Below, piece after piece: positions 1 through 5,951 of a stretch of 8,243 nucleotides of DNA. This DNA comes from Dehalococcoidia bacterium (lineage in GTDB: Bacteria > Chloroflexota > Dehalococcoidia > Dehalococcoidales > UBA1222). The stretch's first letter is position 1. Each line of letters begins with the position of its first letter. Under the pieces are notes generated by a model. It saw nothing but the letters and a program-made list of their open reading frames with translations. It searched no databases and had not been told where the DNA came from. The translations under genes and the position numbers were made by a program. The DNA is taken from assembly GCA_009779655.1 (NCBI GenBank), contig WRDV01000043.1, positions 1 through 8,243 on the forward strand, written 5' to 3'.

Positions 1-305
1 ATGGCTTTGGACTCAAGATAGACTTCCATTAAACTGCGTAGGAAAATATCCTTGGCATCCTCGTTAAGTTCGCCGCCGCAAAAAAGCGCCGCCGCCCTGT
101 TTAAGACTTCGGCGGCTTCCTTGGCTCCCTTGTAACCGTACTTACTCTTGGCGTTGGCCACAAAGAGTTCCTGATCATAGTTTTTCTGAGTATCCGTTTC
201 TTCATCGTACATGAGATAAGTCGCTGTTACATTGAGTCCGTCGGCTATCTTTGGCACAAGTATGGGGCTGCATAACACAACATTAAGGGAATGAAAATGC
301 CTCAT
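1..305 (-). CDS. Unrecognised protein, N-terminal part only (gene runs off left edge); start uncertain
   Basis: The minus strand is open from position 329 to the window edge, after an in-frame TAG at 330-332. The first ATG in this frame is at 303-305 and begins MRHFHSLNVV. The composition looks coding: many GCC and AAG codons, a mixed hydrophobic stretch (VVLCSPILVPKIADGL), then a charged, alanine-rich, probably helical part (AKSKYGYKGAKEAAEVL). I do not recognise the family. No Shine-Dalgarno sequence precedes the ATG, and the frame is open and protein-like upstream of it (YDAFYAQ), so this may be a gene that lost its 5' end rather than one starting here. It lies just downstream of the methyltransferase gene, in the same direction, with 42 nt between that stop and this ATG. 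The third-position G/C preference looks stronger than in the neighbours, which would fit a different origin. Confidence 0.5.
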   Translation of the reverse strand, partial: MRHFHSLNVVLCSPILVPKIADGLNVTATYLMYDEETDTQKNYDQELFVANAKSKYGYKGAKEAAEVLNRAAALFCGGELNEDAKDIFLRSLMEVYLESKA

Positions 306-347
306 CTGTGCGTAAAACGCGTCATAGCGCTACACTTGAATATGGCT

Positions 348-1007
348 CTAGGATTTCTTTAGCAAGAGGCAGATGTTGCGCGCAAATGTTCGTATAGGCA
401 GATGATAACGGCTCTCCGGCGCCGAGCGCAAAATACTGAAGCCTGCTTGCCGCACTAGTTTTTCAAGCTCGCCGAATGTAAACAGATAATAGTAACGCTC
501 AATAATCCGGCCTCTTGATTTGAATGGTAGCAGGATCTCTTTGTTTTTAAACCAGAAGCGCGTTTGACAGCGGTTCCAGACCGTTAGGAAAGCTTCGCCT
601 TCGGGTTTTAATACGCGATGCAGTTCTTTCAGCGCTTTAAGTTGCTCAGAGTGGCCTTTTAAGTGGTGATAGGCGGCGACAGCGATAGCTTTCTCAAAGT
701 TGTCGTCGGAATATGGCAGTGTCCGCAGGTCTGCTTGTGTCAGGCAGACGCTGAAATTGTGCTTGTGCGCGAAACGATTTGCTTGTTGCAGCATACCATC
801 TGAATAATCCACTCCGTAAAGCTCAAAACCATTCTTAAAAGGCAAAAAGTCTGCGCCATGTCCGCATCCGAGGTTGAGTAATTTTCCATCTACCCATCGC
901 TTTGCCAGTGCTTCCAATTCTGCTTTGAAAATGGTGTAGTGCCGGAAGTTGTACCAAGCCGGAGCAATGGCATCAAAACTAGCTGATGGCGACTCGGGTT
1001 TATTCAT
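348..1007 (-). CDS. Class I SAM-dependent methyltransferase, Trm9/ALKBH8-like (possible tRNA wobble-uridine methyltransferase)
   Basis: A 219-residue cytoplasmic protein with a complete Rossmann-type methyltransferase fold. Motif I is LLNLGCGHGADF (43-54), the acidic SAM-ribose ligand is probably D67 in GVDYSDGML, and QADLRTLPY (91-99) is the adenine-contacting loop. The segment AYHHLKGHSEQLKALKELHRVLKPEG followed by VW (112-144), and the C-terminal RYYYLFTFGELEKLV, match the pattern of the Trm9/ALKBH8 methyltransferase domain, which in eukaryotes methylates cm5U34 of tRNA to mcm5U. The assignment to that subfamily is from recalled motif patterns; a generic methyltransferase type 11 call is certain. 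The ATG at 1005-1007 has a weak TAAGG about 9 nt upstream. An elp3 gene, whose product makes the presumed substrate, lies about 1.9 kb away on the other strand. Eukaryotic Trm9 needs the partner Trm112; none is seen in this window. Confidence 0.85.
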   Translation of the reverse strand: MNKPESPSASFDAIAPAWYNFRHYTIFKAELEALAKRWVDGKLLNLGCGHGADFLPFKNGFELYGVDYSDGMLQQANRFAHKHNFSVCLTQADLRTLPYSDDNFEKAIAVAAYHHLKGHSEQLKALKELHRVLKPEGEAFLTVWNRCQTRFWFKNKEILLPFKSRGRIIERYYYLFTFGELEKLVRQAGFSILRSAPESRYHLPIRTFARNICLLLKKS

Positions 1008-1217
1008 CTGAGTCAGCCTTATTTTGGAGGCCTTTAGCTTTGATTATTGACATAACGATCAAAGCTAAAGGCTCGCGTGAGAGTATGGCATTACTTGATA
1101 CTCTGCTATATGTCGTCAAATTGTACTCCTGAATCGATGTCGATAACGAGAGGAATTAACTTGCCAATGGCGAGCTCGCTTGCGATAAGTGCATTTGCAC
1201 AGCCCCGATTTTTGTAG
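1008..1217. other. Intergenic region between lipoprotein and methyltransferase genes
   Basis: A stretch of 210 nt holding a perfect 15-bp inverted repeat (1030-1072, listed separately). It also holds a minus-strand frame without a start of its own that runs past the lipoprotein stop and ends at TAG 1106-1108. In that frame the translation (CANALIASELAIGKLIPLVI) is protein-like but not recognised. No promoter for the methyltransferase is obvious. Confidence 0.5.
1030..1072. repeat. Perfect 15-bp inverted repeat (hairpin, 13-nt loop)
   Basis: GCCTTTAGCTTTGAT at 1030-1044 is exactly complementary to ATCAAAGCTAAAGGC at 1058-1072. Neither strand has a T-run directly after the stem, so it is not a classical intrinsic terminator, although as RNA it would fold strongly. 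It lies between the lipoprotein stop (1218) and the methyltransferase start (1007), where it could end or attenuate leftward transcription or stabilise the lipoprotein mRNA 3' end. A miniature mobile palindrome is another possibility. Confidence 0.8.
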
Positions 1218-2552
1218 CTATATCCATGTTTCCAGTGTTTGCGCAACTGTGAACTCGGCCATGGCATACTCTTTGGCGAGATAAGTTGGCTCCCGGCTGT
1301 TTGATTCTATATCGACTAGATTAAAATCCATTATCATACGATACCGGCCTTCAGGAAGTATGTTGGCGTAAAAAACAGGGTCGTAATAGTGAGTGATAGA
1401 ACCGCCCGGCGCGATATTGATTTGTATCGCAAGGACTAAATTGTGAGCCATCGGTACACGATACCACTTTCCGTCAAGTAAAACTTCGATTTCCACTGAC
1501 CTGCCAAAGGAATAGTAATTACTCGCCGTAACCGTATATACAAGCCAAGTAGTGCCGGTATTCAGTACGGTGTTCTTCAACGTTATGCTCACGCTTGAAT
1601 TATATCCTTGCTCGTTGAATCTTGATGGTGCCAACCGCGATGCTTCCCATTGGGGTTGAGGAGTATTTTTATGCGCGAAAACAGTAAATTCGTACTCATG
1701 TTCCATCGTATCGTTTATTCCAAACACTTCCATCGAAAGCTTCAAGCGGTACACTCCTTCTGCTAACGGCTCGCTCAGAAAGAACATTTTGCGCCTAGAA
1801 GTCCACCCAGGCACAGACCCTAAGCTGGTGTGCTGGTACTCAGTATCTATCCACTGGTTCCCCTGCTTCATTTCCAGCATAGCTTTTGTAGCGTGATATA
1901 ACTTACCGGACAGGTTTTTAATGCTGAGGAAGATTGCATAGTCCTTATCGGTAATGTTATCACGCGCTGCCGAAAATGATTCAACATAAAAAACGATATC
2001 TTCCATACGTGCCGGGCCTGTCGTTTCGGATTCAGGCGGACGCTCTGCGCCTGGTTCAGTAATCCAAAAGTATGCGAAAGCGTAACTTTCAGATTGAAGC
2101 CGTGCCTGAAATAATTTTTCACAGAAGCGGTATTTCCCGGGCGGAAGACTGCCTAAAACAGAAAAATCAATGGCGTACTCTTTCGTGTTGCCTGCAGGTA
2201 ATTTGAATTCGAGAGGTAGTTTTCTCTGCGAAAGCTGAACGGGGATTGTGTACCATAAGCCGGACAAATATACCTGAATGAACTCGTCGATACCGTATTC
2301 CAACACGGCGCTTCCCATGCTGGTAATCGATATTGTGAGCGTACTGGCTGTGGTGGGAAGTACATTTTCATGTATGGTGATATCAACGAGGTTACTGCTA
2401 TGGTCGCCAAGATAGTCAAGCGCCAGATTAAAGCCGTTCCATGCGATCGTGTTGGTGTGGTGTTTGGCTGAGTGAGTATCCTCGCATGAAGTGCATAACA
2501 AGGAAACAGCTACAAAAGCGTGCAAGGCTAATAAAAAGTGTCGCTTCGACAT
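1218..2552 (-). CDS. Secreted lipoprotein with three tandem Ig-like domains
   Basis: A 444-residue protein with a lipoprotein signal: basic MSKRHF, a hydrophobic stretch to about residue 20, then CTSC with the lipidated cysteine at Cys23 (the -3 position is Cys, so the lipobox is imperfect). The mature part shows three repeats of about 110 residues (roughly 55-165, 185-292, 322-437). Each carries a Trp-containing strand (LWYTIPV about 99, QWIDTEY about 233, KWYRVPM about 362) and 30-40 residues later a turn-strand motif (LPPGKYRF, LAEGVYRL, LPEGRYRM). This pattern resembles bacterial Ig-like (Big_14-type) domains; the family name is from memory. It probably sits on the outer face of the cell membrane in a binding or structural role; no enzyme motif is seen. 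The start chosen is the ATG at 2550-2552, 8 nt after GAGGTG; a TTG at 2556-2558 is only 2 nt from that site and is unlikely to be used. Confidence 0.8.
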   Translation of the reverse strand: MSKRHFLLALHAFVAVSLLCTSCEDTHSAKHHTNTIAWNGFNLALDYLGDHSSNLVDITIHENVLPTTASTLTISITSMGSAVLEYGIDEFIQVYLSGLWYTIPVQLSQRKLPLEFKLPAGNTKEYAIDFSVLGSLPPGKYRFCEKLFQARLQSESYAFAYFWITEPGAERPPESETTGPARMEDIVFYVESFSAARDNITDKDYAIFLSIKNLSGKLYHATKAMLEMKQGNQWIDTEYQHTSLGSVPGWTSRRKMFFLSEPLAEGVYRLKLSMEVFGINDTMEHEYEFTVFAHKNTPQPQWEASRLAPSRFNEQGYNSSVSITLKNTVLNTGTTWLVYTVTASNYYSFGRSVEIEVLLDGKWYRVPMAHNLVLAIQINIAPGGSITHYYDPVFYANILPEGRYRMIMDFNLVDIESNSREPTYLAKEYAMAEFTVAQTLETWI

Positions 2553-2560
2553 ATCCAATT

Positions 2561-2566
2561 CACCTC
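2561..2566 (-). promoter_or_regulatory. Ribosome binding site of the Ig-like lipoprotein gene
   Basis: On the minus strand this reads GAGGTG, 8 nt before the ATG at 2550-2552. This spacing decides for the ATG over the TTG at 2556-2558. Confidence 0.75.
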
Positions 2567-2582
2567 AAAGCTATATGTTGTA

Positions 2583-2591
2583 AGTATAGCA
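2583..2591 (-). promoter_or_regulatory. Extended -10 promoter of the lipoprotein gene (candidate)
   Basis: On the minus strand the sequence reads TGC TATACT, an extended -10 box with 5 of 6 matches to TATAAT. It would place the transcription start near 2575-2577, giving a leader of about 25 nt that includes the GAGGTG site. No good -35 box is seen at the usual distance, which is tolerated with an extended -10. Confidence 0.45.
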
Positions 2592-2701
2592 TATAGGGTG
2601 TACAGTCCGGATTACTACGGAAACAATACGTTTTTCTTGGGCAGAGTGACCGCGAGTTATACACGAGATTTAGCCTGCAACACAATTGTAACCCCTCATC
2701 A

Positions 2702-2851
2702 TCACAATTCTGTCTCAATATGATATGTGCCTAGATTTTGCATGAAGGCGGCGCATGTGTTGTAGCAATAGCCAAGCAGAGAGCCGAGGCTAAAAAGCTC
2801 GTTTGACGAGTAAAAGTCCAATTCTCCCAAGAATTGCTGATGCTTATTCAT
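2702..2851 (-). CDS. Possible small protein of 49 residues, unrecognised
   Basis: In the divergent gap between the lipoprotein gene and elp3, the minus strand has an open frame from ATG (2849-2851) to TGA (2702-2704). The predicted protein begins MNKHQQFLGELDFYSSNELF and continues into a short amphipathic to hydrophobic segment (SLGSLLGYCYNTCAAFM) with two cysteines four residues apart (29 and 33). Codon choice is protein-like, with no rare-codon clusters. Against it: the upstream signal is weak (CAGG only 2 nt from the ATG), the gene is short, and two in-frame stops lie just upstream. It is read in the same direction as the lipoprotein gene and ends about 150 nt before that gene's start, so the two could be cotranscribed. 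No function can be assigned. A remnant of a larger gene or a chance frame are alternatives. Confidence 0.35.
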   Translation of the reverse strand: MNKHQQFLGELDFYSSNELFSLGSLLGYCYNTCAAFMQNLGTYHIETEL

Positions 2852-2861
2852 AGCCTGTTAT
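2834..2861 (+). promoter_or_regulatory. Weak candidate promoter for elp3
   Basis: TTGCTG (2834-2839) and TGTTAT (2856-2861) are separated by 16 nt, each 4 of 6 to the sigma-70 consensus. This would leave a leader of about 40 nt before the elp3 ATG at 2908. The match is weak and AT-rich intergenic DNA gives such pairs by chance. Confidence 0.22.
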
Positions 2862-2907
2862 CTTTAAAAGAGGCGGATTTCTACTCTAACAGGTATTTTG
2901 TCAGTAT

Positions 2908-4326
2908 ATGACAGAACTGATAGACTTATGGCAGGGCATATATATGAAAAAACTTTCACGCACAATATCCGGCGTGACCCCGGTGGCGGTCATGACAAAG
3001 CCATCCGGCTGCCCGGGGCATTGCGTTTATTGTCCTACATATGGCGCGACTCCGCAGAGCTATACTCCTTTGTCTCCGGCGGTTATCCGTGCGCACGGTT
3101 GTGATTATGATGCTTATCGTCAGGTGCAGCGGCGCCTTGCTATGCTGACTGATATGGGGCATCCCATTGATAAGATTGAACTCATCATCATGGGGGGTAC
3201 TTTCCTTGCTGTTCCCATAGATTATCAGTACCAGTTTGTTAAAGCCTGTTATGACGCCATGAATGGCGAGGTATCTGATACTTTGGCTGAGGCGCAGAAA
3301 CGGAATGAAACCGCTGCTTGCCGCTGTGTGGGATTGTGTGTGGAGACTCGTCCGGATGTTTGCGGCGAGGATGAAATACGTCGCATGCTGGATTTTGGCG
3401 CCACGCGGGTTGAGCTTGGTGTACAGATACTGGATGATGCGGTATATGAAAAAGTGCGCAGAGGGCATTCAGTAGCTGATGTGGTGCGCGCCACGGCTAT
3501 TCTTAAAAGGTATGGCTTTAAGGTGTACTATCACTGGATGCCCGGGTTGCCCGGCTCCACTCCTCAGCATGACTTTGAAATGTCGCGTGAATTGTTTGAT
3601 AACACGGTCTATCGTCCGGACGGATTGAAGCTTTATCCTACAATGGTAGTTGAAGGCACCATAATGGAGCAGTGGTACAGAGATGGCTTGTATTCTCCTT
3701 ATGCCAATGATGTCATGCTTAAGCTTATGGCTGACATAAAATCAGAAGTCCCGCCTTATGTGCGCATATCACGTGTGTTGCGCGATATCCCGGCGAATTA
3801 TATTGTAGGCGGGTTACGCGATTCCGTACGCGACTCTGTGCGCGAATTGATGGCTTCGCGCGGAGATGATTGCCGCTGTATTCGCTGTCGGGAGCATGGG
3901 CATCGCATCAAGAACGGCTGGAAAGTGGGTATGCCGCATTTGATATCGCGCGATTATCAAGCATCGGATGGACGCGAGGTGATGCTGTCTTTTGAAGATG
4001 AGCATGAAACACTGTTTGGCCTTTTGCGTTTGCGGATTGAAAAACATGTGCCATCGTTGTTTGGGACATGCTCAAAACTGGCGCTGGTACGTGAATTGCA
4101 TGTATTTGGCAGCGAGCTGGCTTTAGGGCGGCGCGAAAAAGTGGCGGCGCAGCATCAAGGGCTGGGGAAAGCGTTACTCGCGGAGGCTGAGCGAATAGCT
4201 TTTGCTGAGGATGGAGTATCTACTATTGCAGTATTAAGCGGGGTTGGGGCAAGGCAATATTACGAGGAGCAGGGATATGAGTTTCAATCGGGATATATGG
4301 TGAAGCGTTTATCACGTGCAGCATAA
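2908..4326 (+). CDS. elp3: tRNA uridine-34 carboxymethyl-modifying enzyme Elp3 (radical SAM + GNAT)
   Basis: A 472-residue cytoplasmic enzyme that uses a radical-SAM [4Fe-4S] cluster and acetyl-CoA to add a carboxymethyl group at C5 of the wobble uridine of tRNAs. The cluster motif is CPGHCVYC, Cys35-x3-Cys39-x2-Cys42, the short spacing rather than the long one of eukaryotic Elp3. It is followed by TPQSYTPLSPAVIRA, the family motifs IIMGGTF (93-99) and ETRPD (146-150), and DGLKLYPT (238-245). A CxCxxC group at 322-327 with nearby histidines matches the metal site between the two domains. The C-terminal GNAT domain carries VRELHVFGS (394-402), the acetyl-CoA loop QHQGLG (415-420) and YYEEQGYE (451-458). 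The domain order and length are complete. The start at 2908 has only a poor AGG upstream. The in-frame ATG at 2944 (MKKLSRTISG, 460 residues) has GCAGGG about 8 nt upstream and is a real alternative. No other Elongator subunits are present, as expected for prokaryotic Elp3. Confidence 0.95.
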   Translation: MTELIDLWQGIYMKKLSRTISGVTPVAVMTKPSGCPGHCVYCPTYGATPQSYTPLSPAVIRAHGCDYDAYRQVQRRLAMLTDMGHPIDKIELIIMGGTFLAVPIDYQYQFVKACYDAMNGEVSDTLAEAQKRNETAACRCVGLCVETRPDVCGEDEIRRMLDFGATRVELGVQILDDAVYEKVRRGHSVADVVRATAILKRYGFKVYYHWMPGLPGSTPQHDFEMSRELFDNTVYRPDGLKLYPTMVVEGTIMEQWYRDGLYSPYANDVMLKLMADIKSEVPPYVRISRVLRDIPANYIVGGLRDSVRDSVRELMASRGDDCRCIRCREHGHRIKNGWKVGMPHLISRDYQASDGREVMLSFEDEHETLFGLLRLRIEKHVPSLFGTCSKLALVRELHVFGSELALGRREKVAAQHQGLGKALLAEAERIAFAEDGVSTIAVLSGVGARQYYEEQGYEFQSGYMVKRLSRAA

Positions 4327-4625
4327 CCCTCCCCACAAGATGTTCTAAATGAAATAGCCTATACTTTCGAGAATATGATAGCCAACATGGGTTATACGAA
4401 AGTTGTAGGATCGTTATATGATAGTTATACAGCAATATCCCTATTTCTCTTTGCAAGTGGCTGTTCTTGTATAACTGACCGTTCTCAGAATTATTGGGTG
4501 GCCGTAACGATTTTGCAATAGTGGGATATCTTTCCAAAAATCAGAAGGTCTGGGTTACAAGAGCGGCAATTAAACTAACACGAAGCACGAAGATGCCTCT
4601 TGCGGTTATGGACCCATACAGCGGC
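4327..4625. other. Intergenic region between elp3 and the cobalamin riboswitch; no supported gene
   Basis: About 300 nt with no convincing coding sequence. The plus-strand frame of elp3 stays open after its stop up to TAG 4519-4521 (48 codons from the ATG at 4375), but there is no ribosome binding site and no recognised similarity. No terminator hairpin with a T-run follows elp3. A short direct repeat of CACGAAG occurs at 4579-4592. Confidence 0.5.
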
Positions 4626-4655
4626 TTGACACAAGTATTATTATAATGGTAGTCT
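4626..4655 (+). promoter_or_regulatory. Promoter region of the cobalamin riboswitch / btuFCD operon
   Basis: A perfect -35 box TTGACA (4626-4631) is followed by TAGTCT (4650-4655) at an 18-nt spacer, with the key T, A and final T conserved. A perfect TATAAT (4642-4647) also lies in between but is only 10 nt from TTGACA, too close to pair with it; it could act as a -10 with a degenerate upstream box. Either choice starts transcription just before the riboswitch aptamer (about 4654-4664). Confidence 0.5.
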
Positions 4656-4670
4656 AACCCACAATTTAAT

Positions 4671-4815
4671 AGGTGCCCTTGGCCTCGGATTTATCCGAGG
4701 ATATATGGAAAGCAAGCCGGTGAGATTCCGGCACAGTACCGCCTGCTGTAATCCCGATCGAGTCGGGTAGTCAGAACGCCATATCCTTGAGGGCTTTCTC
4801 CGCGGGGCTCAGGAG
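4671..4815 (+). ncRNA. Cobalamin riboswitch
   Basis: The core shows the family's conserved blocks in order: GGTGCCC (4672-4678), a side hairpin with perfect 8-bp arms CCTCGGAT / ATCCGAGG (4683-4700), GGAAAGCAAGCCGGTGAGATT (from 4708, matching the GGGAA...GGTGAAAATCC pattern), CCGGCACAGTACCGCC, CTGTAA (4745-4750), a P5-like hairpin CCCGA/TCGGG (4753-4767), and a degenerate 3' box around TCAGAACGCC (4771-4780). Outer stem strands ATATGG (4703-4708) and CCATAT (4779-4784) pair exactly. A further hairpin CCTTGAG / CTCAGG (4785-4813) probably supplies the loop partner for the kissing interaction. A terminator and three B12 import genes follow, which fits an off-switch on ligand binding. The boundaries are approximate. 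Confidence 0.93.
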
Positions 4816-4844
4816 GTGTGTGATGACTATATAACAGAACCAAT

Positions 4845-4875
4845 GCCCTGCCCGCAAAGCAGGGCTTTTTCTTTT
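4845..4875 (+). terminator. Intrinsic terminator (riboswitch expression platform)
   Basis: GCCCTGC (4845-4851) and GCAGGGC (4859-4865) form a perfect 7-bp GC-rich stem with a 7-nt loop, followed directly by TTTTTCTTTT. It sits between the aptamer and btuF, about 36 nt before the btuF ATG, as expected for transcriptional attenuation. AGGGC at 4790-4794 could pair with the 5' arm (GCCCT) as a short antiterminator; that part is inference. Confidence 0.9.
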
Positions 4876-4898
4876 CTATGGCTTTAAACAGTTTTATT

Positions 4899-4903
4899 AG
4901 GAG
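4899..4903 (+). promoter_or_regulatory. Ribosome binding site of btuF
   Basis: AGGAG lies 8 nt before the ATG at 4912. A TTG at 4906 in the same frame is only 2 nt from it, so the ATG is preferred. Confidence 0.8.
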
Positions 4904-4911
4904 AATTGCGC

Positions 4912-5925
4912 ATGTATATTTTTAGTAAATTAAGACAAGCTTTGCAGTTTAAGCATTTGAATGCGGCTGCCGGCTTGCTTTTCGCAACGGTTTTTTTAAC
5001 GGCAACACTTTTTGGTACAGCTTGCTCTAGTAATGACCCATACGCTAGCCTCAGCACAGACTTTCCTATGACAGTTACTGATGATCTGGGGCGCACTATT
5101 ACTTTTGATAAAGTGCCTCAGCGCATTGTGTCCTTAGCTCCAAGCAATACAGAGATATTATTTGGCCTTGGGCTCGGGGATAAGATTGTGGGGAACACCT
5201 TTTATTGTGATTATCCCATTGAAGCCCAAAATATAGTTAGTGTTGGCGGTTATAGCGATATTGATGTAGAAGTAGTCGTGGCTCTAGACCCAGATCTTAT
5301 ACTGGCGGAGGATATACATAAAGCTAATGTCATTCCTGCGCTGGAAGCGCTGGGATTCAAGGTATACGCCTTAGTGCCGCATAATTTAGATGAAATTATG
5401 GACTCAGTCATTACTATTGGTCGTTTAACCGGTACAATGGATGAAGCTAGGGCTATAACAGATGATATGCGAAGGCGCATCAAGTTCATCACTGACAAAA
5501 CATCTAAGCTTAAAGCTGACCAAAAGCCAAATGTCTTATATGTGTTGTGGACTGACCCCATTATGTCCTCAGGTATAAATACGCCTATATACGACATGAT
5601 TACTAAGGCAGGCGGCGTGAGCGTGATACAAGATAGTATCGGTTTTCCGACACTCTCGCTAGAATACGTGATTGCTGCCAATCCTAAGGTGGTTATCTGC
5701 GATGTTGACAGCTCATGGCCCGGAGGTAATGCTCCGTTAGTGTTTATGCAGACAGATACGCGCTTAAAAGACATAGATGCTAGGGCATCAAAGCGAGTAT
5801 ATGGCATTGATGCTTCATTGACCAATCGCCCGGTACCGCGTATTCTTGACGGGCTTGAGTGGATAGCGGCTATGATTCACCCGGAACTGTTTCCGCAGTT
5901 TGTCGAAAAATACATGGCTTCTTAA
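4912..5925 (+). CDS. btuF: Cobalamin ABC transporter substrate-binding lipoprotein BtuF
   Basis: A 337-residue extracytoplasmic protein that captures cobalamin or other cobamides and delivers them to the BtuC permease. Its N-terminus has basic residues, a hydrophobic segment (about 18-36) and a likely lipidation site at Cys38 in GTAC-SSN; the -3 Gly makes the lipobox imperfect. The mature part is a class III (helical backbone) periplasmic-binding fold. It starts with TVTDDLGRTITFDKVPQRIV and SLAPSNTEILFGLGLGDKIVG, followed by the CDYP and ALDPDLIL segments, the long helix linker, and a second lobe with SLEYVIAANPKVVIC. This family also binds iron-siderophores and haem. The B12 call rests mainly on the cobalamin riboswitch directly upstream. 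First gene of btuFCD; 26 nt separate it from btuC. Confidence 0.9.
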   Translation: MYIFSKLRQALQFKHLNAAAGLLFATVFLTATLFGTACSSNDPYASLSTDFPMTVTDDLGRTITFDKVPQRIVSLAPSNTEILFGLGLGDKIVGNTFYCDYPIEAQNIVSVGGYSDIDVEVVVALDPDLILAEDIHKANVIPALEALGFKVYALVPHNLDEIMDSVITIGRLTGTMDEARAITDDMRRRIKFITDKTSKLKADQKPNVLYVLWTDPIMSSGINTPIYDMITKAGGVSVIQDSIGFPTLSLEYVIAANPKVVICDVDSSWPGGNAPLVFMQTDTRLKDIDARASKRVYGIDASLTNRPVPRILDGLEWIAAMIHPELFPQFVEKYMAS

Positions 5926-5951
5926 GGTTAATTTAACGAGAGGGCAGGTAT

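Noticed and set aside
1030..1072. Intrinsic terminator
   Set aside because: The stem is strong but no T-run follows it on either strand.
2538..2723. Plus-strand frame across the lipoprotein start and leader
   Set aside because: It overlaps the lipoprotein's 5' end and promoter, has no ribosome binding site and has a low-complexity, non-protein-like translation.
2956..3494. Long minus-strand frames inside elp3
   Set aside because: They are antisense shadows of a strongly conserved gene, with translations rich in S, T, I and R and no family resemblance.
4375..4521. Open 48-codon frame after elp3, in the same frame as elp3
   Set aside because: Elp3 already ends with its normal C-terminus, there is no ribosome binding site, and the translation is not recognised. 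A chance open frame in AT-rich intergenic DNA is more likely.
4579..4592. Direct repeat CACGAAG x2 as a regulator site or CRISPR-like repeat
   Set aside because: It is only two adjacent copies of 7 nt with no spacing pattern, well within chance.
5250..5825. 191-codon minus-strand frame inside btuF
   Set aside because: Antisense to a well-supported gene; the translation has no domain pattern and there is no ribosome binding site.
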